Program-made: the position numbers and the translations under genes
Shown here: in pieces, positions 53,571-62,042 of the stretch
Position numbering within the stretch: the first letter of the stretch is position 1
Layout of the letters: the number at the start of each line of letters is the position of its first letter
Notes under the pieces: generated by a model
The model's database searches: none
What the model saw: only the letters and a program-made list of their open reading frames with translations
Told to the model about the DNA's origin: nothing
Assembly (NCBI RefSeq): GCF_003574215.1
Contig: NZ_AP018558.1
Coordinates: forward strand, 1,697,501-1,761,500
Direction: 5' to 3'
Length of the DNA stretch: 64,000 nt
Source of the DNA: Hydrogenophilus thermoluteolus
GTDB lineage: Bacteria > Pseudomonadota > Gammaproteobacteria > Burkholderiales > Rhodocyclaceae

Positions 53571-54742
53571 TGCGCCACCACCTGTTTCAACACCGCCTGC
53601 TGGAAAGGACGGAACCACGCCGCTGCGGTGAGTGCCGCGCGCCGCGCCACACGTGCGGGAAACGCATCGCGGGTATAGAGCGTAGCCACCAGATTGGTCG
53701 CTTGGTAGAGCGGCCAGGTGGCGCGGCGGTGCGTTCGCTCATAGGTCAAGAGATGGCGCTGCGCATGCAGCGGCGCGCCCGCGGCCAGCGCAGAGGCGAG
53801 CGCTTCGGTGAGCCGCACCGCGCTCGCCAGCCCGAAATTGAATCCGTGGGCCGTGACCGGGTGCATTCCCACCGCGGCGTCGCCGATCAACGCCACCCGC
53901 CGCGCCACGAAATCGTGCGCATAGACCGCAACGAGCGGGTAAGCGAAGCGTTCGCTCACCACCGTCATCCGCCCCAACCGTCCGTCGAAGCGACGCGTGA
54001 GCTCATCTGCCAACGCGGCATCCGAAAGCGCCATGAGCCGCGCGATCTCCGCGTGCGCCATCGTGACCACGATCCCGCTCACGTTGTGGTTGAGCGGCAA
54101 CAGCGCCAATGTCTGGCCACCGTAGCCGAACCACTCCCATGCCACGTGCCCGTGCGGCGCGTCGTGCGTCATGCGCACGAGCATCATCGTCCGCTGGAAG
54201 TCGAGTCGGCTGGCACCGATCCCCACCTGCGCCCGCACCCGCGAAAAACGGGTATCGGCGGCAACGAGCAACGACGCTCGGAACGTCCTGCCGTCTTCCA
54301 GCGTGAGCGACACCTCGCGGTCACCCCGCACCACCGACGCGACCCGCGCCCCAGTGATCAGCGTCGCAGCACCGCGCTCGGTCACCGTCTCGTACAACGC
54401 GCGACGGATCCAGTGGTTAGGAACCAACAGACCGATTGCATCGGTTCCCGCGTCGGCTGCGCGAAAACGCAACGCCAGGAGCGACGGGCCGTCGAAGACC
54501 TGCGCATCTTTGAGCGGCGACACCTCCGCTTCCGGAATATGCGACCAGACCCCCAAGCGTTCGAGCGTGGCGCGCGACGCGTAGGTGAGCGCGATCTCTC
54601 GGCCATCCGGTGCGGGATCAGCGAGCTGCGCTTCCGGTTGCTGATCGAAAAGCGCAACGCGCAATCCCAATGGTGCCGCCGCCAACGCAAACGCCAATCC
54701 TGCTGGACCAGCGCCCACCACCGCAATGTCGTACTGGTTCAT
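53567..54742 (-). CDS. FAD-dependent ubiquinone-biosynthesis monooxygenase (UbiH/UbiF/UbiM family)
   Basis: A 391-residue flavoprotein hydroxylase. The FAD Rossmann motif VGAGPAGLAFALAAA starts at residue 9, DGREIALTYASRATLERLG is the Ubi-family block near residue 46, and GDAAVGMHPVTAHGFNFGL near residue 290 is the second FAD motif. Such enzymes hydroxylate the ubiquinone ring with O2. The DGREIALT and HPVTAHG forms resemble UbiM, but the regiospecificity cannot be assigned from sequence alone. It lies upstream of the SIMPL gene with a four-base overlap. Confidence 0.87.
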   Translation of the reverse strand: MNQYDIAVVGAGPAGLAFALAAAPLGLRVALFDQQPEAQLADPAPDGREIALTYASRATLERLGVWSHIPEAEVSPLKDAQVFDGPSLLALRFRAADAGTDAIGLLVPNHWIRRALYETVTERGAATLITGARVASVVRGDREVSLTLEDGRTFRASLLVAADTRFSRVRAQVGIGASRLDFQRTMMLVRMTHDAPHGHVAWEWFGYGGQTLALLPLNHNVSGIVVTMAHAEIARLMALSDAALADELTRRFDGRLGRMTVVSERFAYPLVAVYAHDFVARRVALIGDAAVGMHPVTAHGFNFGLASAVRLTEALASALAAGAPLHAQRHLLTYERTHRRATWPLYQATNLVATLYTRDAFPARVARRAALTAAAWFRPFQQAVLKQVVAQ

Positions 54743-54766
54743 CGCATGCTCCTTCGTGCTTCGCCT

Positions 54767-56233
54767 TTACGCACCTCCGGTCCCACCCACGGTGATCCGC
54801 TCGATCCGAAGCGTCGGCTGCCCCACCCCTACGGGGACGCTCTGCCCCTCTTTACCGCAGGTGCCAATTCCCGGGTCCAACGCCCAGTCGTTCGCGATCA
54901 TCGTCACCTGCCGCATCACTTCCGGCCCATCGCCGATCAGCGTCGCTCCCTTCACCGGATATTGGATCTTGCCGTTCTCCACCCAGTAGGCTTCGCTCAT
55001 CTCGAAGACGAACTTACCGGAGGTGATATCGACCTGCCCGCCGCCGAACTGCACCGCGTAAATGCCGCGATCGAGGCTTGCCACCACCTCTTCCGGCGCG
55101 TATGGGCCGGGGCGCAGGTAGGTATTGGTCATGCGCGGTAGCGTCAAATGGGCGTAGGATTCGCGCCGTCCGTTACCAGTAGGACGCATCCCCATCAAGC
55201 GCGCGTTCAGCCGGTCGTGGAGGTACCCGACGAGCACCCCATCTTCGATCAACACCGTCTCGCCGGTGGGAGTGCCTTCGTCATCGACGGTGAGCGAGCC
55301 GCGCCGTTCGGGCATCGCCCCGTTGTCCACCACCGTCACCCCTTTCGCCGCGACAGTTTCACCAAGCTGTCCGCTGTATGCAGAGACCCCTTTGCGGTTG
55401 AAATCGCCTTCGAGCCCGTGACCCACCGCTTCGTGCAGCAGCACCCCCGGCCAACCCGATCCCAGCACCACCGTCATCTCGCCCGCCGGTGCGGGACGCG
55501 CTTCGAGATTGACCTGCGCCTGGCGCACCGCCTGTTCGGCCAAGCGGTCGAGCACCGCGTCGTCGAAACGTTCGAGCCCATAGCGCCCGCCGATCCCGGC
55601 GGACCCCACTTCGCGCCGTCCGTTGTCGTGCGCGATCACGGTGAGCGACAAGCGCACGAGCGGCCGAATGTCGTACGCAAGCGTCCCATCGAGCCGCGCA
55701 ACGATCACCGCTTCCCACACCGCAACGAGATGCGCCATCACCTGATCGAGTCTCGATTCCAACGCCCGTGCTTTGGCTTCCAAGCGCTGCAACAGCGCCA
55801 CTTTGTCGGTAGCGGCCAAGGTGTGAACCGGATCGACCGCCGGGTATTGCGGCGTAACGGCCGCTACCCGCGCAAGCGGCACCGCAGTGACACCCGCCTG
55901 CCCCTGCGCGGCAATCGCCCGGACGGTTCGCGCCGCGTCACGCACTGCGTCCGGCTCAAGGACATCGGTGTAGGCGAGCGCCTGTTTTTCGCCATGGATC
56001 GCCCGGGCGCCGACCCCTGCGTCGATCGAAAAGCTTCCCGCTTTGACGATCCCCTCTTCCAGTGACCACGACTCCGCATGGCGATATTGAAAATAGAGGT
56101 CGGCATCATCGACCGCGTGGCTGGCGATCTCCTGCAATACCCGCGAAACGGCGTGCGCGTCCCACCCCAGTGGCGCCCACAGATGGCGCTCGGCCAGATT
56201 CCAACGCTCGATGTTCGTGTTCTCTTGACTCAC
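54767..56233 (-). CDS. tldD: Metalloprotease TldD
   Basis: A 488-residue subunit of the TldD/TldE peptidase that degrades unfolded peptides and matures microcins. The zinc motif HEAVGHGLEGD near residue 263 is clear, and GTCGKEGQSVPVGVGQPTLRI at the C-terminus is typical. The start is uncertain: GTG 56233 has an AAGGGGA site nine bases upstream and gives normal length; ATG 56257 and GTG 56266 are further upstream with poor spacing. It is divergent from the methyltransferase gene. Confidence 0.94.
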   Translation of the reverse strand: MSQENTNIERWNLAERHLWAPLGWDAHAVSRVLQEIASHAVDDADLYFQYRHAESWSLEEGIVKAGSFSIDAGVGARAIHGEKQALAYTDVLEPDAVRDAARTVRAIAAQGQAGVTAVPLARVAAVTPQYPAVDPVHTLAATDKVALLQRLEAKARALESRLDQVMAHLVAVWEAVIVARLDGTLAYDIRPLVRLSLTVIAHDNGRREVGSAGIGGRYGLERFDDAVLDRLAEQAVRQAQVNLEARPAPAGEMTVVLGSGWPGVLLHEAVGHGLEGDFNRKGVSAYSGQLGETVAAKGVTVVDNGAMPERRGSLTVDDEGTPTGETVLIEDGVLVGYLHDRLNARLMGMRPTGNGRRESYAHLTLPRMTNTYLRPGPYAPEEVVASLDRGIYAVQFGGGQVDITSGKFVFEMSEAYWVENGKIQYPVKGATLIGDGPEVMRQVTMIANDWALDPGIGTCGKEGQSVPVGVGQPTLRIERITVGGTGGA

Positions 56234-56286
56234 TGCGCAATTCCCCTTTGCCGACATTGCCCCCACAAGGGTGCTATCATTTTTCC

Positions 56287-57165
56287 ATGACTGCTCATTC
56301 TAACAACGCAACGACCCATCCCGCGCTCTCCGCCCTTCGCCCCCCGGCATGGCTTGGCGCAGAGGCGGGCGAACGCCTCGTCGAGCGGCTGGAGTATCTA
56401 CGCCATACGCCCGCGCGCATCGTCTGGGTAGGAGAAGGCACCGCATGGGCCGATTCGCTCGCCACGCGCTACCCCAACGCCGCGTGCTGTGGCTATCGGC
56501 CCGACGAAACCCCCGCCGGTAGCGCCCCGCTTTCCCCCTCAGACGCGGCTTGCGATGACTCGTTCCTTGCACGACTGAAAAAACGGTTCGCAAAAGACAA
56601 GCGGAAAAGCGCCACCGTCTCTTTTCGCACTGCCGACCCGTTGCACCTGCCCGAAGAACCGGGCGGGATCGACCTTTTTTTCAGCAACTTGTTGCTCTAC
56701 CGCGCCGCTGACCCCACACAACTTCTGGCCGCATGGCAACCCCTACTCGCCGAGGATGCACCGCTTTTTTTCGCGACGTTGGGTCCCGACACCCTGAAAG
56801 AACTCAAAGCGGCATTGGCTTGCGACTCAGCTCCGCCATGGCCACCGTTTTTGGACATGCACGACCTGGGGGACATCCTGGTACGGTTGCGCTACGCCGA
56901 ACCGGTGATGGACATGCAAATGCTCACGGTGCGTTACGAACGTCCCGAAACGCTCCGCACCGATTGGGGCCCGTGGCTGGGGCTTGACGCAGCTGAGCGC
57001 ATCAACGCGATCCCTTTTCCGTTTACCTTGACCGTGGAGCTCGTCTTCGGGCACGCATGGCGCGTCACCCGTCTAGCGCAACCGCAGCAAGACCCCCGGG
57101 CGCCGCGCCCCATCGTCTGGCAACCTCGCCCCGGAAAACCTCAGGAACCTACGACACCGCAATGA
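56287..57165 (+). CDS. BioC-like class I methyltransferase
   Basis: A 292-residue SAM-dependent methyltransferase-like protein. The segment GGIDLFFSNLLLYRAADPTQLLAAWQPLL (positions about 125-150) corresponds to the post-I region of BioC-type enzymes (DLVFSNLALQW in BioC), and LFFATLGPDTLKEL follows as in BioC. The glycine-rich SAM motif is poorly preserved (WVGEGTAWA), so activity is uncertain. It is close to BioC, which methylates malonyl-ACP, but no bio gene is nearby. The stop overlaps the HAD gene by ATGA. Confidence 0.75.
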   Translation: MTAHSNNATTHPALSALRPPAWLGAEAGERLVERLEYLRHTPARIVWVGEGTAWADSLATRYPNAACCGYRPDETPAGSAPLSPSDAACDDSFLARLKKRFAKDKRKSATVSFRTADPLHLPEEPGGIDLFFSNLLLYRAADPTQLLAAWQPLLAEDAPLFFATLGPDTLKELKAALACDSAPPWPPFLDMHDLGDILVRLRYAEPVMDMQMLTVRYERPETLRTDWGPWLGLDAAERINAIPFPFTLTVELVFGHAWRVTRLAQPQQDPRAPRPIVWQPRPGKPQEPTTPQ

Positions 57166-57836
57166 CCACGCCGATCTGGATTTTCGACCTCGACAACACG
57201 CTGCACCACGCCAGCGCCGCGATCTTTCCCCACCTCAACCGCCAGATGACCGCCTATTTGATGCGCCACCTGGCGCTCGACGAAACGGAAGCGAACGCGC
57301 TTCGGGTGCGCTATTGGCGCGCCTACGGCGCGACGCTCGTCGGGCTGATTCGCCACCACCGCATCAACCCGCGCCATTTCCTGCGCGAAACCCACCGCTT
57401 CGACAATCTGGCCGCGCACATTCACGCCCCGAAGCGGCTGGCGGCGACGCTGGCGAAATTGCCCGGCGCCAAAGTCCTTTTCACCAACGGACCCCGCGAA
57501 TACGCGCGCGCCATTGTCGAACACCTGGGGATTCACCGCCACTTCGTTCGCCTCTTCGCGATCGAAGATCTCGATTACAACCCCAAACCGCGCCGCCGCG
57601 CCTATGCTACGGTACTCCATGCGATGAAAGTCGCGCCTTCGCGCTGCATCCTCATCGAAGACAGCGCCGAAAATCTCGCACCGGCGAAGCAACTGGGCAT
57701 GACCACCGTTTGGGTCACCCGCGCGCGCGGCTTACCGCCCTACGTCGACTGGAAGATCGCTACCGTCACCGACCTTCCGAAAGTGCTGGGGCGGTGGGGC
57801 GCTCGGTCATCGCACCCCCGATTGTTCCTTCGCTGA
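57162..57836 (+). CDS. Pyrimidine 5'-nucleotidase-type HAD hydrolase
   Basis: A 224-residue HAD protein. Motif I is IFDLDNTLHHAS (residues 6-17), the helical cap follows, the motif II Thr lies in KVLFTNGPREYA and the motif III acidic pair in CILIEDSAENLAPAK. The NTLHHAS form is typical of the SDT1/pyrimidine 5'-nucleotidase group found in Betaproteobacteria. It is translationally coupled to the BioC-like gene. Converges on hemB. Confidence 0.88.
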   Translation: MTTPIWIFDLDNTLHHASAAIFPHLNRQMTAYLMRHLALDETEANALRVRYWRAYGATLVGLIRHHRINPRHFLRETHRFDNLAAHIHAPKRLAATLAKLPGAKVLFTNGPREYARAIVEHLGIHRHFVRLFAIEDLDYNPKPRRRAYATVLHAMKVAPSRCILIEDSAENLAPAKQLGMTTVWVTRARGLPPYVDWKIATVTDLPKVLGRWGARSSHPRLFLR

Positions 57837-57900
57837 CTGTTCCCTCGTCGCCGGGCTCGCCCCTGGCAATGCGACGAGCACAGTCAGCCGCAGCGCCCGC

Positions 57901-58920
57901 TCAAGCCCCTTCCCGCAGCCACTCGGCCACTTCCAGCGCAAAGTAGGTGAGTACCGCGTCAGCGCCGGCCCGCTTGAACCCCAAGAGCGCTTCAAGCACA
58001 CACGCGCGGCGCTCCAACCACCCGTTCTGCGCCGCAGCAACCAGCATCGCGTACTCGCCGCTCACCTGGTAGGCGAACGTTGGTACGCCAAAGGTCTCTT
58101 TCACGCGTCGCACGATATCGAGGTAGGGCATCCCGGGCTTGACCATCACCATGTCCGCCCCCTCTTCGAGGTCGAGCGCCACTTCGCGCAGCGCTTCGTC
58201 GGAATTGGCGGGGTCCATTTGGTAGGTATATTTGTTTCCTTTGCCCAGATTCGCCGCCGAACCCACCGCGTCACGGAATGGGCCGTAGAAGCTGGACGCG
58301 TATTTCGCCGCGTAGGAAAGGATCCGCACCTGGCTATGCCCAGCAGCGTCGAGCGCTTGCCGGATCGCACCGATACGCCCGTCCATCATGTCCGAAGGCG
58401 CCACCACGTCGGCCCCAGCTGCGGCATGGCAAAGCGCCTGTTTGGTGAGCGCCGCAACCGTCTCGTCGTTCAACACGTAGCCGGTGGGGTCATTGCGCGC
58501 AATCAAACCATCTTGCCCGTGCGCGGTGTAGGGGTCGAGCGCTACGTCGGTGATCACCCCAAGCTCCGGCGCTGCGCGCTTAAGCGCCGCGACCACCCGG
58601 GGCACCAACCCGTCGGGGTTCCACGCCTCTTCCGCCCCCCAACTCTTCTTCTCAGGCGGCACCACTGGAAAGAGCGCGATCGCGGGAATACCCAGCTTCG
58701 CCGCTTTCTCCGCCAACGGCAACAAACGGTCGAGCGTCACCCGCTCCACCCCCGGCATCGACGCCACCGCTTCGCTACGATCCTTCCCTTCCAACACGAA
58801 AACGGGCCAGATCAGATCATCGACGGTGAGCGTGTGCTCACGCATCAAGCGGCGTGAAAAATCGTCGCGCCGCATCCGCCGCATCCGCACCGCGGGAAAC
58901 GCCCCCATGGGAACAACCAT
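57901..58920 (-). CDS. hemB: Delta-aminolevulinic acid dehydratase (porphobilinogen synthase)
   Basis: A 339-residue enzyme joining two ALA molecules in heme synthesis. The Schiff-base lysines lie in SYAAKYASSFYGPFRDA and MVMVKPGMPYLD; MRRDDFSRRLMREH is the N-terminal block. The ALCHAAAGADVVAPSDMMDGR region lacks the triple-Cys zinc site, as in Mg-dependent HemB. The ATG at 58920 has an AAGGAG site; the frame extends much further upstream without homology. Confidence 0.96.
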   Translation of the reverse strand: MVVPMGAFPAVRMRRMRRDDFSRRLMREHTLTVDDLIWPVFVLEGKDRSEAVASMPGVERVTLDRLLPLAEKAAKLGIPAIALFPVVPPEKKSWGAEEAWNPDGLVPRVVAALKRAAPELGVITDVALDPYTAHGQDGLIARNDPTGYVLNDETVAALTKQALCHAAAGADVVAPSDMMDGRIGAIRQALDAAGHSQVRILSYAAKYASSFYGPFRDAVGSAANLGKGNKYTYQMDPANSDEALREVALDLEEGADMVMVKPGMPYLDIVRRVKETFGVPTFAYQVSGEYAMLVAAAQNGWLERRACVLEALLGFKRAGADAVLTYFALEVAEWLREGA

Positions 58921-59040
58921 CGCACGGCTCCTTGTAATGGTCCTCGATATTCCGATTATAGACCCCCATGCGCTGCTTCCTTTCGTACGCCTGCCCACCG
59001 CGCTATCATCGGGTAGGTCGAATACCGAGGAGCCCTGACC

Positions 59041-60477
59041 ATGCCTGAGGAAGCAGCTCACGCACCCCGCACGCCCCTGGCCGCCCGGAAGGAGACGCCG
59101 CCCGCACCACTCCCGGAACCGTTCGTCGCCGAACTCCGCGCGCGCTTGGGCGAACGGTTCACGCAAAACCCGGCGGTTTGCGCACAACACGGCCACGACG
59201 AATCGCACTTTCCCGACGCCCCGCCGCAAGCGGTCGCATTCGTCACTTCGGCAGCCGAAGTGCAAGCGCTCGTGCGCGCGGCCGCCCAGCATCGCGTCCC
59301 CCTCATCCCCTTCGCCGCCGGCAGCTCGCTCGAAGGGCACGTCTTGGCTCCGTTGGGGGGCGTTGCGGTGGACTTCACCCAGATGAACCGCATCCTGGCG
59401 ATCGAACCGGAAAACATGCTCGCCACTGTCGAACCGGGTGTCACCCGCACCCAACTCAACGCCGCGCTCAAAGAGACCGGGCTCTTCTTCCCGATCGACC
59501 CCGGCGCCGACGCGACGATCGGGGGCATGACCGCCACCCGCGCTTCCGGCACCAACGCAGTGCGCTACGGCACCATGCGGGAGAACGTCCTGGCGATCGA
59601 CGCGGTACTGGCCAACGGCGAACCGATCCACACCGGCACCAAAGCGCGCAAATCGAGCGCGGGTTACGATCTCACCCGGCTGTTGGTCGGCTCCGAAGGG
59701 ACGCTTGCTCTCTTTACCGCGATCACCGTGCGCCTCCACCCGTTACCGGAGGCAGTCGCCGCCGCGGTCTGCCCTTTCCCGACGATCGGCGCTGCAGTAC
59801 ATACCGTGATCGCCGCGATCCAAATGGGCGTTCCCCTGGCGCGCGTCGAATTCCTCGACGAACGCGCAGTAGCCGCAATCAACCGCTACAGTCATACCGA
59901 ATACCCCGAAACGCCCACCCTCTTCTTCGAATTCCACGGTTCGGAAAGCGCCGTGGCCGAACAGATCGAACTCGTCAAAACGCTTGCAGAAGAAGCAAAC
60001 GGCGGACCGTTCCTCTGGGCAAACCGCCCGGAAGAGCGAACACGGCTGTGGGCCGCGCGGCACAAAGCCTACTTCGCCTGCCTGGCGTTGCGCCCCGGCT
60101 GCCGCGGCACCACCACCGACGTCTGCGTCCCCATCGCCCGCCTAGCCGAAGCGGTGGAAGCGGCGCGCCGCCTCATCGACGCCTCTGGCTTCATCGCCCC
60201 GATCCTGGGGCACGTGGGCGATGGAAACTTCCACACCCTGATCCTCGTCAACCCCGACGACCCCGACGAAATCGCCCGTGCCGAAGCACTCAACGAAGCG
60301 ATCGTCACTGCCGCGCTCGCGCTCGAGGGCACGTGCACCGGCGAACACGGGATCGGGTTGGGTAAGAAGGCGTTTCTCCGCCAAGAAGCGGGCGAAACCG
60401 CCGTTGCAGCCATGCGCGCAGTCAAGCAAGCGCTCGACCCGCTCGGGATTCTCAACCCAGGGAAAATTTTCGAGTAA
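59041..60477 (+). CDS. FAD-linked D-2-hydroxyacid dehydrogenase (D-lactate/glycolate oxidase type)
   Basis: A 478-residue flavoprotein of the FAD_binding_4/FAD-oxidase_C type. The FAD-binding core reads IPFAAGSSLEGHVLAP near residue 95 and GGMTATRASGTNAVRYG near 161; the C-terminal domain has GHVGDGNFHTLI and the end segment GTCTGEHGIGLGKK. These match cytochrome-linked D-lactate dehydrogenases and GlcD; electrons probably go to the quinone pool or cytochrome c. The RBS GAGGAG precedes the ATG. No partner GlcE/GlcF gene is next to it, which favours a single-chain D-lactate dehydrogenase. Confidence 0.92.
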   Translation: MPEEAAHAPRTPLAARKETPPAPLPEPFVAELRARLGERFTQNPAVCAQHGHDESHFPDAPPQAVAFVTSAAEVQALVRAAAQHRVPLIPFAAGSSLEGHVLAPLGGVAVDFTQMNRILAIEPENMLATVEPGVTRTQLNAALKETGLFFPIDPGADATIGGMTATRASGTNAVRYGTMRENVLAIDAVLANGEPIHTGTKARKSSAGYDLTRLLVGSEGTLALFTAITVRLHPLPEAVAAAVCPFPTIGAAVHTVIAAIQMGVPLARVEFLDERAVAAINRYSHTEYPETPTLFFEFHGSESAVAEQIELVKTLAEEANGGPFLWANRPEERTRLWAARHKAYFACLALRPGCRGTTTDVCVPIARLAEAVEAARRLIDASGFIAPILGHVGDGNFHTLILVNPDDPDEIARAEALNEAIVTAALALEGTCTGEHGIGLGKKAFLRQEAGETAVAAMRAVKQALDPLGILNPGKIFE

Positions 60478-60480
60478 AAT

Positions 60481-60625
60481 AGTCGGGAACTTTCTGCTGA
60501 CCGGCTTGTCTGAAGGATCACAGCGTGGCAACAGCAGCCATGGTTTTCATCCTCCCTCCTCCTCCCGCCCTCCTCCCTGAGCGGGATTGAACGCCCGGAC
60601 GAACCCGTCTGGGCGTCTTTTTTTA
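60481..60625 (+). ncRNA. Candidate small RNA with a CU-rich anti-Shine-Dalgarno loop
   Basis: No convincing gene fills the gap between the dehydrogenase and engB. It holds a pyrimidine-rich tract (60549-60579) with several CCTCC copies, part of which sits in a 12-base loop closed by CCCGC (60565-60569) and GCGGG (60582-60586), directly followed by a strong intrinsic terminator. C-rich exposed loops plus a terminator are the layout of trans-acting sRNAs that bind ribosome sites. A TAAAAT at 60475-60480 could be a -10 box, but no good -35 is seen, so the RNA might instead be processed from the upstream mRNA. A 16-codon frame (60541-60591) also covers the tract. Boundaries are approximate. Confidence 0.45.
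60592..60625 (+). terminator. Strong Rho-independent terminator
   Basis: An 11-bp stem (60592-60602 with 60607-60617, one G-T pair, loop AACC) is followed by seven T residues at 60619-60625. It ends the dehydrogenase transcript and any small RNA from the preceding gap. There is no T-run on the other strand, so it does not serve engB. Confidence 0.92.
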
Positions 60626-60641
60626 TCGCCGTGCGTTCGCG

Positions 60642-61301
60642 TTAGCATCCCCCGTTTTCGGTAGACGCCACCACAGCCAGAGTATGCTGCTGCGCCGCTG
60701 CGAACCAATTACCGACCACTGTTTCCACTTCCGCAACCCCCGTGCGCTGCAACGCCGAAAAGAGCTGCGCGGAAACCTGCCACCCGCGGGGTGCCAGCGC
60801 GCGCCGAACCTCGGCAAGCGTGGCTGCCGCTTTGCCGCGCGAAAGCTTGTCCGCTTTACTGAGCAAAACATGAACCGGCAACCCGCGCGGTGCGAACCAT
60901 TCAAGAAGCTGCCAGTCGAGCGGCGTCAGCGGATGGCGGGCATCCATCACGTGCACGAGGCCAATCAGCGCGTCCCGGTTCATCAGATAGTGTTCGATCA
61001 ACCCCACCCACTGCCGACGCACCGCTTCCGGCACCTTGGCGTAACCAAAACCGGGCAGATCGACCAGATAACACCCCGCAGGCGTGCGAAAAATGTTGAG
61101 CAATTGCGTCCGCCCAGGCGTCCGCGAGACATACGCCAGCCGTTTGTGGCCCGTCAATGTGTTGATTGCGCTCGATTTCCCCGCATTCGAGCGCCCGACG
61201 AACGCCACCTCCGGTCCCGCCGCAGGCGGCAACCCCGTCGGTTTCGCGATCGAGGTCACGAATGCCGTACCACGAAAAAAACCGTCATTGTTGAGATGCA
61301 T
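60642..61301 (-). CDS. engB: Ribosome biogenesis GTPase EngB/YihA
   Basis: A 219-residue GTPase needed for large-subunit assembly and division. G1 is GRSNAGKSSAINTL near residue 36, G3 DLPGFGYA, G4 LSKADKL; the conserved N-terminal FVTSIAKPTGLPP is present. The ATG at 61301 is directly preceded by an in-frame TTG. It is divergent from the cytochrome c4 gene, a pairing frequent in Proteobacteria. Confidence 0.95.
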   Translation of the reverse strand: MHLNNDGFFRGTAFVTSIAKPTGLPPAAGPEVAFVGRSNAGKSSAINTLTGHKRLAYVSRTPGRTQLLNIFRTPAGCYLVDLPGFGYAKVPEAVRRQWVGLIEHYLMNRDALIGLVHVMDARHPLTPLDWQLLEWFAPRGLPVHVLLSKADKLSRGKAAATLAEVRRALAPRGWQVSAQLFSALQRTGVAEVETVVGNWFAAAQQHTLAVVASTENGGC

Positions 61302-61314
61302 CAAACGCTTGCAC

Positions 61315-61344
61315 TTCCACGAAAATTGTCACTTCCGTTAGAAT
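61315..61344 (+). promoter_or_regulatory. Possible promoter of the cytochrome c4 gene
   Basis: TTCCAC at 61315-61320 and TAGAAT at 61339-61344 are separated by 18 bases and lie 36 bases ahead of the start codon. The -10 is fair and the -35 weak; it is listed only because the gap between the divergent genes must hold a promoter. Confidence 0.3.
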
Positions 61345-61379
61345 AGCAGTTTTGAGTTGCTTCGTCTTGGGGAACCGTC

Positions 61380-61994
61380 ATGAAACCACTCGTAGTCGCT
61401 AGCTCGCTGCTTCTCGTCGCTGGCGCCGCGCACGCTGTCGAGCCGGCCCGTGTGCAGGAGATCGTCACCACCATTTGCGCCGCGTGCCATGGCACCGACG
61501 GCAACAGCGCTGTTGCCGAATACCCGAAACTGGCCGGACAACACGCCGAATACCTCTACAAGCAGTTGGTGGAATTCAAGAGTTGGAACGGGGAACCCCC
61601 CAAGCGTGAAAACGCGATCATGAACGGCATGGTCGCCACCCTCACCAAAGAAGAGATGAAAGCGGTCGCGGAATACTTCAGCCAACAAAAACCGGCAGAA
61701 AGCGCCGCGCAAAACCCGGCCACATTGGCGCTGGGGCAAAAGATCTGGCGCGCCGGAATCGCCAGCAAAGGGGTCCCGGCGTGCGCCGCGTGCCACGGCC
61801 CGTCGGGTAGCGGGATCCCGGTTCAGTACCCGATGCTAAAAGGTCAACACCCGCAATACACCGTCGCGCAACTCAAAGCGTTCCGCGAACAGCAACGCGC
61901 CAACGACCCCGAAGCGATGATGCGCATGGCCGTCAATGCCATGACCGACAGCGAAATGGCGGCTGTTGCCGACTACATCGCCGGCTTGCGCTGA
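61380..61994 (+). CDS. Diheme cytochrome c4
   Basis: A 204-residue periplasmic cytochrome with a signal peptide cleaved near residue 19 (AAHA). Two heme-attachment motifs CAACH are at residues 33-37 and 135-139, one per c-type domain, with Met ligands expected in MNGMVATL and in the MAVNAM region. Cytochrome c4 feeds electrons to terminal oxidases such as cbb3. A TTGGGGA site precedes the ATG. It may accept electrons from quinol dehydrogenases such as the nearby dehydrogenase, which is inference. Confidence 0.95.
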   Translation: MKPLVVASSLLLVAGAAHAVEPARVQEIVTTICAACHGTDGNSAVAEYPKLAGQHAEYLYKQLVEFKSWNGEPPKRENAIMNGMVATLTKEEMKAVAEYFSQQKPAESAAQNPATLALGQKIWRAGIASKGVPACAACHGPSGSGIPVQYPMLKGQHPQYTVAQLKAFREQQRANDPEAMMRMAVNAMTDSEMAAVADYIAGLR

Positions 61995-62042
61995 GAACTG
62001 TCTGACCGGTCGCGTGAACAGGCCATCTACCCCCGGTCGAGC

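Noticed and set aside
53324..55141. 605-codon open frame on the plus strand
   Set aside because: Antisense to the SIMPL, Ubi and tldD genes, Arg/His-rich, no homology; a shadow frame.
60549..60580. CCTCC repeats as a possible CRISPR or tandem repeat array
   Set aside because: Units are too short, irregular and without spacers; explained better as a pyrimidine-rich RNA loop.
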